DNA of 64,000 nucleotides from Thermomonas haemolytica (GCF_004346265.1 NZ_SMAP01000001.1:186001-250000); one strand, 5' to 3'; shown: positions 29,124-41,175, numbered from the stretch's first letter. A program made the numbers and translations. Notes: generated from the letters alone by a model not told the origin.

Positions 29124-31244
29124 TCAGCCGTCCAGCGGCACCAGCCGGATCGCCGCGCCACCGCCAGCGGCCAGCCACAGCGAGAGCACGTCGCCGCGGG
29201 CGACCGTCTTTTCCTCGCGCACGAAGCGGAAGCGCGCCGGTCCCCGCCAGTCCGCGCCCTCGCCGTCGCGGTAGATCTCCGCGCGGTAGCGCTTGCCGGG
29301 ATCGAGGAACTCCAACGCCAGCGCCAGCGTGCGCGGGTGGCGGTCGTTCATCGCGCCCACGAACCACAGCGGCGCGCCGCGCTGCTTGCGCGCGATGGCG
29401 ACGTACTCGCCCACCTCGCCGGCCAGCACCCGGCTCTCGTCCCAGTCCACCGCCACGTCCTTGATGAACTGGAACGCCTGCGGGTGCTCGGCGTAGTGCT
29501 CGGGCAGGTCGGCCACCATCTGGATCGGGCTGTAGATGCCGACGTACAGCGCCAGCTGGCGCGCCAGCGTGCTCTGGATCTCCTGGCCGTCGCGGCCGGT
29601 CAGACTGACGATGCCGGGGGTGTAGTCCATCGGCCCGGCCAGCAGGCGGGTGAACACCAGGGTCACCTCGTGCTCGGGCGGGTTCGGCGGGTGGCCCCAG
29701 GCGTTGTATTCCATGCCGCGCGCGCCCTCGCGCGCGACCCAGTTCGGATAGGTGCGGCGCAGGCCGGTGTCCTTGATCGGCTCGTGCGCGTCGATGGCCA
29801 CGTGGTGGCGGGCGGCATCACGCACCACCCGCAGGTGGTGGTTGCTCATCCACTGCCCTTCGTGCCATTCGCGCAGGATGGGGCCGCCTGGCGTGTCCTG
29901 GCGCTCGATCTGGCCGGCATCGCAGACATAGCCGGTCTTCACCACCTCGACCCCCAACTGCCGGAACAGGGTGAACGCGCTGTCCATCTGGCGCTCGTAG
30001 TGGCTCACCGCGCAGGCGGTCTCGTGGTGCCCGATCAGGTGCACGCCGCGCGCTGCGGCATACGCGGCCAGGCCCGTGAGGTCGTAATCGGGCGTGGGCT
30101 TGCGGAAGTCGAAGTTCCAGCCGTTGGCGAACCAGTCGCCATCCCAGCCCAGGTTCCAGCCTTCTACCAGCACGCCGCGAAAGCCGTTGGCGGCGGCGAA
30201 GTCGATCATGCGGCGGGTGTTTTCGGTGGTCGCGCCGTGCTCCTGGCCGGTCGCCCAGCTCTGCTGGTTCAGGTGCAGCGACCACCACACGCCGACATAT
30301 TTCGAGGGCTTGAACCAGCTGACCTCCCCGAGCTTGTTCGGCTCGTTGAGGTTGAGGGTCAGGTTGGATTCCACCAGCCCGCCGGCGCGCTCGCTGATAG
30401 TGATGGTGCGCCAGGGCGTGGCGAATGGCGTTGCGCGCACCACCGGCGCCGGGCTGCCTGGAGTCAGCATCACGCGCAGCTGACCATCGCCGCCGCGGGC
30501 CAGGTTCATGCCGGCATAGTCCACCAGCGCGGCCTCGTGGATGCTCAGGTGCAGGCCGTCATCGGTGCGCAGGGTCAGCGGGGTCTGCGCCAGGCCCACC
30601 TCGGCCAGCGAGGTCCTGCGGTAGAGATACTCGGCGCGGTTCCATTCCAGCGCCGGAATCCACCACGCCGTGGCCGGGCGCGCGATCGCGAACTCGGTCA
30701 GCTCCTGCACGATCTGCGCCTGCTCCAGCGCGGGCTGGCGCGGCACCTCATAGCGGAAGCCGACGCCATCGTCGAACACCCGGAACACCACGTCGAAGCG
30801 GCGGTGGTCGCCGTCCTTCTCGACGAAATGCGCGCGCAGCTCGTTGTGGTGGTCGCGCACGTAGCGGCGCTCGCCCCAGGGCTGCTCCCAGGTGGTGTCC
30901 GCGCGGGTGTTGGCCTGTCCGTCCAGGCGCAGGTTGCGCAGCAGCTGGCGGCCATTGCGGAAGATGAAGCCCAGCCGCGAATCGTTGATCACCGGCTTGC
31001 CGTCGCGCAGCACGCGGTAGGCCAGCCGGCCCTCGCCATTGAGGTCCAGCTGCACCTCGATGCGGCCGTCGGGCGAGGCCACGCGGGCCACGGTCTCGGC
31101 CTGCGCCAGCGGCGACAGCAGCAACGCCGCCAGCAGCCAGCCCACGCAAGCCTTGGACGCACCGCGCCGCTGCAGGCATCCACGCAGGGAGGGTCGCGGA
31201 TTTCCATCGCCACGGCGATGGCAGGGATGGGCGGCCATCGGCAT
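29124..31244 (-). CDS. Alpha-glucosidase, glycoside hydrolase family 97
   Basis: 706 aa. N-terminal ~50 residues include a hydrophobic signal (WLLAALLLSPLAQA). Then a beta-sandwich (~50-300) and a catalytic barrel containing KYVGVWWSLHLNQQSWATG, GFRGVLVEGWNLGWDGDWF, GVHLIGHHETACAVSHYERQM, VVKTGYVCDAGQI, and LAGPMDYTPGIVSLTGRDG, all GH97 hallmarks. GH97 enzymes release glucose from the non-reducing end of alpha-linked oligosaccharides, with calcium. It is periplasmic by prediction. The ATG at 31244 overlaps the GH13 stop (TGATG), so it is translated after it. The unusually long signal region leaves the exact start uncertain. Confidence 0.9.
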   Translation of the reverse strand: MPMAAHPCHRRGDGNPRPSLRGCLQRRGASKACVGWLLAALLLSPLAQAETVARVASPDGRIEVQLDLNGEGRLAYRVLRDGKPVINDSRLGFIFRNGRQLLRNLRLDGQANTRADTTWEQPWGERRYVRDHHNELRAHFVEKDGDHRRFDVVFRVFDDGVGFRYEVPRQPALEQAQIVQELTEFAIARPATAWWIPALEWNRAEYLYRRTSLAEVGLAQTPLTLRTDDGLHLSIHEAALVDYAGMNLARGGDGQLRVMLTPGSPAPVVRATPFATPWRTITISERAGGLVESNLTLNLNEPNKLGEVSWFKPSKYVGVWWSLHLNQQSWATGQEHGATTENTRRMIDFAAANGFRGVLVEGWNLGWDGDWFANGWNFDFRKPTPDYDLTGLAAYAAARGVHLIGHHETACAVSHYERQMDSAFTLFRQLGVEVVKTGYVCDAGQIERQDTPGGPILREWHEGQWMSNHHLRVVRDAARHHVAIDAHEPIKDTGLRRTYPNWVAREGARGMEYNAWGHPPNPPEHEVTLVFTRLLAGPMDYTPGIVSLTGRDGQEIQSTLARQLALYVGIYSPIQMVADLPEHYAEHPQAFQFIKDVAVDWDESRVLAGEVGEYVAIARKQRGAPLWFVGAMNDRHPRTLALALEFLDPGKRYRAEIYRDGEGADWRGPARFRFVREEKTVARGDVLSLWLAAGGGAAIRLVPLDG

Positions 31245-32863
31245 CACTCCAACATGGCGAACGCAGCGCCGCGCGGCGGCAGGTGCAGGGTGCCGTCCTG
31301 CAAGTGGCCCGCCTCCGGGCCGGGAACCGCAAGCAGCGCGCCGGCGGCGAACGCCGGCCACGCCACCGGCGCGGGCGACAGGTTGAACACCGCCAGCAGG
31401 CGCTGGCCGGCGTGCTCGCGCACGAACGCCAGCAGCGGCGGCGGCGCATCGAGGAAGCGGATGCCGCCTTCCACCAGCGCCGGCTGCCCGCGGCGCCAGC
31501 GCAGGAAGGCGCGGGTGGCGTGCAGCACCGAGCGCGGGTCCTGCTCCTGCGCGGCCACGCTGCGCGCGCGGTGGGCCTCGGGGATCGGCAGCCACGGCGT
31601 GCCGCTGGTGAAGCCGGCCTCCGCGCTTGCGTCCCACGGCATCGGCGTGCGGCAGCCGTCGCGACCCTTGAAGTTCGGCCAGAACGTCTTGCCGTACGGG
31701 TCCTGCAGCGCCTCGAACGGCACCTCGGCCTCCGGCAGGCCCAGTTCCTCGCCCTGGTACAGGCAGACGCTGCCGCGCAGACAGCACACCAGCGCCACCA
31801 GCTGCCGCGCCAGCGCGTCGTCGCCGGCTTCCGGCGCGCCGCTGCCCCAGCGCGTCACCGCGCGCTGCACGTCGTGGTTGGAGATCGCCCAGCACGGCCA
31901 GTCAGCGCCCAGCTTCGCTTCCAGCGCCTCCACCGTGGACCGGATGTAGGCCGGGCTGGCGTCCTCGGTCAGCAACTCGAAGCTGTAGCCCATGTGCAGG
32001 CGGCCGGGCGCGCAGTACTCGGCCATGGTCGCCAGCGAATCCTCGGAGGAAATCTCGCCCAACGCACCCACGTCCGGGTAGCGGTCCATCAGCGCGCGTA
32101 GATCGTGCAGGAAGCCGAGGTTCTCCGGCTGGGTGTTGTTGTACCAGTGGTACTGGAAGGCGTACGGGTTGTCGGGGCTGAAGCCGCGCCCGGTGCGCAG
32201 TTCCACCGGCTTGGGCGGGTTGTCGCGCAGCTGGGCGTCGTGGAAGCAGAAATTGATCGCGTCCAGGCGCAGGCCGTCCACCCCACGGTCGAGCCAGAAC
32301 TTCACGTTGTCCAGCTGCGCCGCGCGCACCTGCGGGTTGTGGAAGTTGAGGTCCGGCTGCGAAGGCAGGAAGTTGTGCAGGTAGTACTGGCCGCGTCGCG
32401 GTTCCCACTGCCAGGCCACGCCGCCGAAGATCGACAGCCAATTGTTCGGCGGGCTGCCATCCGGTCTGGCATCGGCCCATACGAACCAGTCGGCCTTCGG
32501 GTTGTCGCGGCTCTGGCGGCTTTCCTGGAACCAGGCGTGGCGGTCGGAGCAGTGGCTCAGGACCTGGTCGATCATCACCTTCAGGCCCAGCGCGTGGGCC
32601 TTGGCGAGCACGCGGTCGAAATCGGCCAGGGTGCCGAACAGCGGATCGACGTCGCGGTAATCGGCGATGTCGTAGCCGAAGTCGGCCATCGGCGAGGTGA
32701 AGAACGGCGAGATCCAGATCGCATCCACGCCGAGGCTGGCGATGTAGTCCAGGCGCGCCAACAGCCCGGGCAGATCGCCCACGCCGTCGCCATCGCTATC
32801 GAGGTAGCTGCGCGGATACACCTGGTAGATCACCGCGCCGCGCCACCAATTGCCTGCTGCCAT
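31244..32863 (-). CDS. Alpha-glucosidase, glycoside hydrolase family 13
   Basis: 539 aa GH13 alpha-glucosidase (oligo-1,6-glucosidase/amylosucrase-like subgroup). Nucleophile Asp201 (GLRLDAINF), acid/base Glu270 (ALGEIS) and transition-state Asp331 (ISNHDVQR) are present; VLSHCSDRHAWF is the first conserved region. No signal peptide, so cytoplasmic. It hydrolyses imported maltose/malto-oligosaccharides. ATG 32863 begins MAAGNWWRGAVIYQVYPRSY. First gene of the leftward transcript, shared with GH97. Confidence 0.92.
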   Translation of the reverse strand: MAAGNWWRGAVIYQVYPRSYLDSDGDGVGDLPGLLARLDYIASLGVDAIWISPFFTSPMADFGYDIADYRDVDPLFGTLADFDRVLAKAHALGLKVMIDQVLSHCSDRHAWFQESRQSRDNPKADWFVWADARPDGSPPNNWLSIFGGVAWQWEPRRGQYYLHNFLPSQPDLNFHNPQVRAAQLDNVKFWLDRGVDGLRLDAINFCFHDAQLRDNPPKPVELRTGRGFSPDNPYAFQYHWYNNTQPENLGFLHDLRALMDRYPDVGALGEISSEDSLATMAEYCAPGRLHMGYSFELLTEDASPAYIRSTVEALEAKLGADWPCWAISNHDVQRAVTRWGSGAPEAGDDALARQLVALVCCLRGSVCLYQGEELGLPEAEVPFEALQDPYGKTFWPNFKGRDGCRTPMPWDASAEAGFTSGTPWLPIPEAHRARSVAAQEQDPRSVLHATRAFLRWRRGQPALVEGGIRFLDAPPPLLAFVREHAGQRLLAVFNLSPAPVAWPAFAAGALLAVPGPEAGHLQDGTLHLPPRGAAFAMLE

Positions 32864-32934
32864 CCCTGCGTCCCCGCTGTCGTCGTCCCGGACTATGCCG
32901 CCTCGGCCGCGCGCTTGCGGCCCCCGGCCGGCGT

Positions 32935-32946
32935 GAATACGTTTAC
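32935..32946. promoter_or_regulatory. Candidate LacI-family operator in the GH13/permease divergent promoter
   Basis: GAATACGTTTAC centred on CG, in the 166-bp gap between the divergent GH13 (minus) and MFS permease (plus) genes, so one site could control both. Shares TGAATACGT with the site at 28965-28976. No other copy was noticed near the LacI gene itself. Confidence 0.55.
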
Positions 32947-33029
32947 AGGCCTGCCACCCCGGCGCCTGCGCTATATGTACGCGGCTGCCGCGCACGGGTG
33001 GCAACGACGCTACCGCCACCGGGGACGCC

Positions 33030-34520
33030 ATGCACGCAGCGATCGCAAAGGACAAACCGCAGCTCTCGTTCTGGCAGATCTGGAACATGTGCTTCGGCTT
33101 CCTCGGCATCCAGTTCGGGTTCGCGCTGCAGAACGCCAACGTCAGCCGTATCTTCCAGACCCTGGGCGCGGACATGGATGCGCTGCCGGGGTTGTGGATC
33201 GCCGCGCCGCTGACGGGGCTGCTGGTGCAGCCGGTGATCGGCTACCTCTCCGACCGCACCTGGACCGGCCTCGGCCGCCGCCGCCCCTATTTCCTCGCCG
33301 GCGCCCTGCTCGCCTCGCTGGCGCTGGTGTTCATGCCGGCGTCGCCGACCCTGTGGGTGGCCGCCGGCCTGCTGTGGGTGCTGGATGCCTCGATCAACGT
33401 GTCGATGGAACCCTTCCGCGCCTTCGTCGGCGATCAGTTGCCGATGTCGCAGCGCGCCCAGGGCTATGCGATGCAGAGCTTCTTCATCGGCATCGGCTCG
33501 GTGGTCGCCAGCCTGCTGCCGTGGCTGCTGGAAAAAGCCGGGGTGGCGAACACCGCCGGCCCCGGCCAGGTGCCGGACACCGTGCGCTACGCCTTCTATG
33601 CCGGCGCGGTGGTACTGGTCGGGGCGATCCTGTGGACGGTGTTGCGCACCCGCGAATACCCACCCGAGCAGCTGCACGCGTTCGACCAGGCGCCGCCGCT
33701 GGACCGCGCGCCGCTGGATCGCGCGCGCGCCACCCGCTTCGGCCTGCTGTGGCTGGCGATCGGCGCGCTGGGCCTGGCCGGCGTGGCCTGGCAGGGGCTG
33801 CCGCGCGAGCTGTACCTGCTGGGCGCGCTGCTGGCCGCCTACGGCGTGGCGCTGCTGGCGCTCACCGTGGTGGGCCGCGACAACGGCTTCGCCCAGGTGA
33901 TGGGCGACATCTACGCGATGCCGCTGGCGATGCGGCGGCTGGCGGTGGTGCAGTTCTTCTCGTGGTTCGCGCTGTTCGCGATGTGGATCTACACCACCGC
34001 GGCGGTGACCCGGGTGTACTACGGCACCGCCGACACCGCCTCCGCCGCCTACAACAGCGGCGCCAACTGGGTGGGCGTGCTGTTCGCCGCGTACAACGGC
34101 TTCGCCGCGCTGGCGGCGATCGCGATCCCGTGGATGGCACGCCGCTTCGGCCTGCGCGGCAGCCACCTGGTGAACGTGGTGCTGGGCGGGATCGGACTGG
34201 CCTCGATCCCGTTCCTGCCCAACGAGAACTGGCTGGCGCTGTCGATGGTCGGGGTGGGCATCGCCTGGGCCTCGATCCTGTCGCTGCCCTACGCGCTTCT
34301 GTCCGACAGCGTGCCCGCCGCCAAGATGGGCGTGTACATGGGCATCTTCAATTTCTTCATCGTGATTCCCCAACTGGTGGCGGTGGCCACGCTGGGCTAC
34401 CTGCTCAAGCACCTGTTCGCGGACGACCCCGCGAAGATGCTGGTGCTGGGCGGCGCCAGCCTGGTCGTGGCCGGGCTGTGCGTGCTGCGCGTGCCCGAGC
34501 CGTCCGCCCACCGCGCCTGA
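33030..34520 (+). CDS. MFS maltodextrin/sugar permease
   Basis: 496 aa, 12 transmembrane segments, of the GPH/SUT-like glycoside transporters. Motif DRTWTGLGRRRPYF after helix 2, and GVYMGIFNFFIVIPQLVA in the C-half are typical of the sucrose/maltose permease branch. A hydrophilic central loop (EYPPEQLHAFDQAPPLDRAPLDRARATR) separates the halves. It would carry maltodextrin or maltose across the inner membrane after periplasmic release. ATG 33030; the downstream amylase gene starts 8 bp after its stop, forming an operon. Confidence 0.9.
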   Translation: MHAAIAKDKPQLSFWQIWNMCFGFLGIQFGFALQNANVSRIFQTLGADMDALPGLWIAAPLTGLLVQPVIGYLSDRTWTGLGRRRPYFLAGALLASLALVFMPASPTLWVAAGLLWVLDASINVSMEPFRAFVGDQLPMSQRAQGYAMQSFFIGIGSVVASLLPWLLEKAGVANTAGPGQVPDTVRYAFYAGAVVLVGAILWTVLRTREYPPEQLHAFDQAPPLDRAPLDRARATRFGLLWLAIGALGLAGVAWQGLPRELYLLGALLAAYGVALLALTVVGRDNGFAQVMGDIYAMPLAMRRLAVVQFFSWFALFAMWIYTTAAVTRVYYGTADTASAAYNSGANWVGVLFAAYNGFAALAAIAIPWMARRFGLRGSHLVNVVLGGIGLASIPFLPNENWLALSMVGVGIAWASILSLPYALLSDSVPAAKMGVYMGIFNFFIVIPQLVAVATLGYLLKHLFADDPAKMLVLGGASLVVAGLCVLRVPEPSAHRA

Positions 34521-34528
34521 GGCCGCCC

Positions 34529-36307
34529 ATGCACCCGACCCGCACCCTGCTCGCCGCCGCCCTGCTGGCTGCCACCACCGCCTGCGCCGGCACCCCGGCC
34601 CGCCCCGCGCCGCCGGCGCAGCCGAACGTGCAGGTGGAAGAACAGGCGAAAGGACAGGCGACGCCGGCGGCGGATTACTACGGCACGCTGGAGCCGTTCG
34701 CGCGCGAGGCGGTGTACTTCGTGATGACCGACCGCTTCGTCAATGGCGATCCCGGCAACGACCACCGCGACCAGGGCGGCAAGTACCGCACCTTCGACAT
34801 CCCGCTGCCGCCGTGCAACGGGGTGTCCGGCAACATCGGCTACCTCGGCGGCGACTTCAAGGGCCTGGCCGAGCACCTGGACTACATCCGCGGCATGGGC
34901 TTCACCGCGGTCTGGATCACCCCGATCGTGGACAACCCCGACCAGCACTTCACCGGCGGGCAGGCCCCGACCTGCGGCGGCATCCTCGCCGACCACGGCA
35001 AGGCCGGCTACCACGGCTACTGGGGCGTGGACTTCTACAAGGTGGACGAACACCTGCCCAGCCCCGGCATGGACTTCAAGGACCTGGCCGCGGCGATGCA
35101 TGCCAAGGACCTGAAGCTGGTGCTGGACATCGTGGCCAACCACGGCTCGCCGGCCTGGGGCATGGCCTTCGACCAGCCCAAGTTCGGCAAGGTGTACGAC
35201 CGCAATGGACGCCTCATCGCCGACCACCAGAACCTGCCGCCGCAGAAGCTCGATCCGGCGCACAACCCGCTGCACCGCTTCTACAACACGCGCGGCCCGG
35301 TGGACGGCGCGCAGGGGTCGATCTTCGACGGCAATCTCGCCCAGCTTTCGGACTTCAACGAGAACAACCCTGAGGTGCTCGACTACCTGGCCGGCGCCTA
35401 CGCGCAGTGGATCGAACAGGGCGCGGACGCCTTCCGCATCGACACCATCGCGTGGATGCCCGACAGCTTCTGGCAGAAGTTCACCCGCCGCATCCGCGCC
35501 AGGCACCCGGGTTTCTTCATGTTCGGCGAGGACTTCAACTACGACGCCAACGCCATCGCCCACCACACCCTGCCCGGCCACGGCCAGACCAGCGTGCTGG
35601 ACTTCCCGATGAAGCAGGCGATGGAGGAGGTCTTCGGCCGCCAGCAGGCCGGGTTCGAACGGCTTATCCCGGCGCTGCACCTGACCGGCGGGCCGTACGC
35701 CAATCCCTACGAGCTGGCCATCTTCTACGACAACCACGACATGCCGCGGCTGGACGCCAGCGACGCCGGCTTCATCGACGCCCACAACTGGCTGTTCACC
35801 GCGCGCGGCATCCCGGTGGTCTATTACGGCTCGGAGATGGGCTTCATGCGCGGGCGCCCGGAGCACGGCGGCAACCGCAACTACTTCGGGGTGGAAGGCA
35901 TCCGCGCCGCGCAGGCCAGCCCGATCTTTGCTGCGCTTACCCGCATCGCCCACGTGCGCAAGGCCTCGCCGGCCCTGCAGCGCGGGCTGCAGCTGGACCT
36001 CGAACTGGCCGGCACCCGCGCCGCGTTCTACCGCGTGTACCAGCACGCCGGCCAGCACCAGATCGCGCTGGTGCTGCTGAACAAGGGCGAGGCGCCGGAG
36101 CGCTTCCGCATCGACCGCCTGCTGCAGCCCGGCCACTGGGTCTCCGCGCTGGACGGCAGCACGCGCGATGTCGCCGCCGGCGAGGCGCTGGAGGCCGAGG
36201 TCCCGGCGCACGGCGTGCAGGTGTTCCTGCTGGATGCGCCGGCCACGCAACCGGACCTGGTGGCCGCGCTGCAAACCGCGATGGCCGGCGCGCGCAGGGC
36301 GCGCTGA
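34529..36307 (+). CDS. Alpha-amylase-family lipoprotein (GH13)
   Basis: 592 aa. Signal MHPTRTLLAAALLAATTAC with lipobox TTAC (Cys19) predicts an outer-membrane or periplasmic lipoprotein. GH13 catalytic residues: Asp305 (AFRIDTIAW), Glu334 (MFGEDFNY), Asp404 (FYDNHDMPRL); LDIVANHGSPAW is the first conserved region. Sequence resembles cyclomaltodextrinase/alpha-amylase, acting on starch or cyclodextrins to give maltodextrins. Co-transcribed with the permease (8-bp gap). Confidence 0.9.
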   Translation: MHPTRTLLAAALLAATTACAGTPARPAPPAQPNVQVEEQAKGQATPAADYYGTLEPFAREAVYFVMTDRFVNGDPGNDHRDQGGKYRTFDIPLPPCNGVSGNIGYLGGDFKGLAEHLDYIRGMGFTAVWITPIVDNPDQHFTGGQAPTCGGILADHGKAGYHGYWGVDFYKVDEHLPSPGMDFKDLAAAMHAKDLKLVLDIVANHGSPAWGMAFDQPKFGKVYDRNGRLIADHQNLPPQKLDPAHNPLHRFYNTRGPVDGAQGSIFDGNLAQLSDFNENNPEVLDYLAGAYAQWIEQGADAFRIDTIAWMPDSFWQKFTRRIRARHPGFFMFGEDFNYDANAIAHHTLPGHGQTSVLDFPMKQAMEEVFGRQQAGFERLIPALHLTGGPYANPYELAIFYDNHDMPRLDASDAGFIDAHNWLFTARGIPVVYYGSEMGFMRGRPEHGGNRNYFGVEGIRAAQASPIFAALTRIAHVRKASPALQRGLQLDLELAGTRAAFYRVYQHAGQHQIALVLLNKGEAPERFRIDRLLQPGHWVSALDGSTRDVAAGEALEAEVPAHGVQVFLLDAPATQPDLVAALQTAMAGARRAR

Positions 36308-36310
36308 GGT

Positions 36311-37357
36311 TCAGCCGCCGCTGGAGGCGCGGACTTCGAGGGTCGGTGCCAGCATCACGCTGCGCACCGGCTGATCGCGCACCTGCCGCAGCAGCGTCTC
36401 CACCAGCAGCTCGCCGGCGCGCGAGGTGTCCTGCACCACCGTGGTCAGCGGCGGGTCCGCGAAGCGCGCCATCGGGGTGCCGTCGAAACCGACCACCGCC
36501 ACGTCCTGCGGCACCCGCAAGCCGGCCTCTTTCAGCGCATGCAGCGCGCCGATCGCGATCAGGTCGCTGGCCGCGAAGATCGCGTCGAACGGTTTATCAC
36601 GCGCCAGCAGGTTGCACGTGGCGGCATAGCCGGCTTCCTCGGTGCTGTCGGCATCCACCTGCAACTCGCGCAGCATGCCCAGCCCGGCCTCGCGCAGGGC
36701 CGCGTCGCAGCCCTGGTAGCGGGCGAAGAATTCCGGGAACCGCGAGGAGGCATCGCCGAGGAAGGCGATCCGCCGATGTCCGCGTTCGAGGAGGTGCCGG
36801 CCCGCCAACGCGCCGCCGGCATGGTTGTCGCAACCGATCGAGATCCCCGGCTGGCCGGGCTGCACCTGGCCCCAGCGCACGAAGTGGGTGCCCTGCTCCA
36901 CCAGTTTTTCCAGCTTGCTCTCGTAGGCCAGGTAGTCGCCGTAGCCGAGCAGGATCAACCCGTCGGCCTTCATGCTGTCCTCGTAATCGGCGTGCCAGTC
37001 GTCCGAGAGCTGCTGGAACGACACCAGCAGGTCGTGCCCGTGGCGCGCGCAGGCGCGGGTGATCGAGCCCAGCATCGACAGGAAGAACGGGTTGATGTGG
37101 GAATCGTCGGGCGTCGGATCTTCGAACAGCAGCAGCGCCAGGGTGCCGGCGCGCTGGGTGCGCAGGCTGGAGGCGTGGCGATCCACCTTGTAGTTCAGCT
37201 CGCGCACCGCCTGTTCCACCCGGCGCCGGGTCTCGGCGTTCACCAGCGGGCTGCCGGCCAGCACGCGCGAGACGGTGGCCTGCGAGACCCCGGCCCGGTG
37301 CGCGATGTCCAGCGATGTCACACGGGTCTTCTTGCGGGGTCGGCGCGGCTCGGTCAT
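36311..37357 (-). CDS. LacI-family transcriptional regulator
   Basis: 348 aa. N-terminal HTH TSLDIAHRAGVSQATVSRVLAGSPLVNAETRRRVEQAVRELNY (hinge helix follows), then a periplasmic-binding-protein-like sensor ending TTVVQDTSRAGELLVETLLRQ. Its stop lies 3 bp beyond the amylase stop on the opposite strand. It is the obvious repressor of the adjacent maltodextrin genes; the inferred inducer is maltose or maltodextrin. Regulation assignment is by context only. Confidence 0.9.
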   Translation of the reverse strand: MTEPRRPRKKTRVTSLDIAHRAGVSQATVSRVLAGSPLVNAETRRRVEQAVRELNYKVDRHASSLRTQRAGTLALLLFEDPTPDDSHINPFFLSMLGSITRACARHGHDLLVSFQQLSDDWHADYEDSMKADGLILLGYGDYLAYESKLEKLVEQGTHFVRWGQVQPGQPGISIGCDNHAGGALAGRHLLERGHRRIAFLGDASSRFPEFFARYQGCDAALREAGLGMLRELQVDADSTEEAGYAATCNLLARDKPFDAIFAASDLIAIGALHALKEAGLRVPQDVAVVGFDGTPMARFADPPLTTVVQDTSRAGELLVETLLRQVRDQPVRSVMLAPTLEVRASSGG

Positions 37358-37484
37358 CCCCGGAGTTTAACCAATGCCGCCCCCGCGCCCCGCTGGCCGC
37401 CCCCGCCGCACGGCGGCGTTGGCCTGCAGGCGGCGAAGCCTATTGCCCGAACGCATGCGCGGGCTTCGCCCTTCCAGTCAACCA

Positions 37485-39798
<2,314 letters not shown>

Positions 39799-39818
39799 CC
39801 TCCCCCCGCAGGCAGCCT

Positions 39819-39848
39819 TGGCAACGGCCGCGCAAGCGGCCGTTGCCA
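39819..39848. terminator. katG terminator hairpin
   Basis: TGGCAACGGCCGC-GCAA-GCGGCCGTTGCCA, a perfect 13-bp stem with GCAA tetraloop 20 bp past the stop codon; no T-run follows. Confidence 0.75.
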
Positions 39849-39993
39849 TGTGTGCGCCTCGCAGCGCGCCGCGCGCCCTGCTCGGCCGCGGCAGGGCCTG
39901 TGTCAGCCCCGGCCCGATTGCGATTGCATCTGTATCCGTACTTTCATCCGGATAACGCGCATTCCCGTCCGCGGAAGTGCGCCACCCGCCCAA

Positions 39994-41175
39994 TCACTCC
40001 ACGGACGCGGACGCGACCGCCAGCGACTGCGCAAGGTCGTCCCACAGGTCCTCGACGTCCTCGATGCCCACCGACAACCGCAGCAGGCCGGGGGTGATGC
40101 CGGTGGCCGCCTTCACCGCGTCGTCCACCATGCGGTGGGTCAGGCCGGCCGGATGCTGGATCAGGGTGTCCACCGAACCAAGGCTGACCGCCGGCGTCAT
40201 CACCTTCACCGCCGCCATCACGGCCGCCGCCGCGGCGTGGCCGCCGTGCAGCTCGAACGCCATCAGGCAGCCGGGGCCGCGCATCTGGCGGCCCACCAGC
40301 TGCGCACCGTGCGCACCCGCCAGGCCCGGATAGAACACCCGCGCCACCGCCGGATGCTGCTGGAGGCGCTGCGCCAGCACCTGCGCGTTCGCCTGCGCCG
40401 CCTCCACCCGCAGCTTCAGGGTCGGCAGCCCGCGATGCAGCAGGTAGGCGGCCAGCGGATGCAGCAACGCGCCGGTGGCCGCGCGCACGGTGCGCAGCGG
40501 CGCCGCATGCGCCTCGTCGCAGCAGACGACCCCGGCGATCACGTCGCCATGGCCGCCGAGGAACTTGGTCGCGCTGTGCAGCACGTAGGCGGCGCCGAAC
40601 TCGGCCGGGCGCTGCAGCACCGGGGTGGCGAAGGTGGAATCCACCAGCACCGGCACCTCGCCGGCCGCCGCCGCCACCGCGCGGATGTCCACCAGCTGCA
40701 GGGTCGGGTTGGCCGGGGTTTCGATCACCACCAGCGCGGTGTCGGCGCGGCGCCTGGCGGCGATCTCGTCGGCCTGCACGAACTCCGCCTCGAGCCCGCA
40801 CATGCCGCTGGCCAGCAGGTGGTCGGAGGTGCCGTACAGCGGTCGCACCACCAGCACGTGCTTGCCGTGCTGCGCGCGCGCCAGCAGCACCGCGGTCATC
40901 GCGGCCATGCCGGAGGCGTAGGCGACGCAGGCCTCGGTGCCCTCCAGCGCGGCGATCGCGGCCTCGGCGCGGGCCACGGTGGGGTTGTGCAGGCGCGCGT
41001 AGATCGGGTTGGCGGCCGTGGCGCCGCCGCCCACCAGCGCGTCGAAGCTGGCGCTGCCCACTGCGAGGTCGGCGATCGGATAGGTGGTGGACAGGTCCAG
41101 CGGCGGGGCGTGCACGCACAGCGCGCCGAAGTCGTCGCGGCCGGCGTGGACGGCGGTGGTCTGGAAACGGTGCAT
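39994..41175 (-). CDS. PLP-dependent trans-sulfuration enzyme, methionine gamma-lyase-like
   Basis: 393 aa of the Cys/Met-metabolism PLP family. Schiff-base Lys204 lies in SATKFLGGHGD; the PLP-phosphate loop is ASGMAAMTA (88-96). Family members are methionine gamma-lyase, cystathionine gamma-lyase or gamma-synthase. The gene diverges from an Lrp regulator, as mdeA diverges from mdeR in Pseudomonas, suggesting methionine gamma-lyase. Against strict assignment, the residue after YG at position 116 is Thr (YGTS) whereas classical methionine gamma-lyases have Cys. Start ATG 41175. Specificity is therefore open. Confidence 0.8.
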   Translation of the reverse strand: MHRFQTTAVHAGRDDFGALCVHAPPLDLSTTYPIADLAVGSASFDALVGGGATAANPIYARLHNPTVARAEAAIAALEGTEACVAYASGMAAMTAVLLARAQHGKHVLVVRPLYGTSDHLLASGMCGLEAEFVQADEIAARRRADTALVVIETPANPTLQLVDIRAVAAAAGEVPVLVDSTFATPVLQRPAEFGAAYVLHSATKFLGGHGDVIAGVVCCDEAHAAPLRTVRAATGALLHPLAAYLLHRGLPTLKLRVEAAQANAQVLAQRLQQHPAVARVFYPGLAGAHGAQLVGRQMRGPGCLMAFELHGGHAAAAAVMAAVKVMTPAVSLGSVDTLIQHPAGLTHRMVDDAVKAATGITPGLLRLSVGIEDVEDLWDDLAQSLAVASASVE

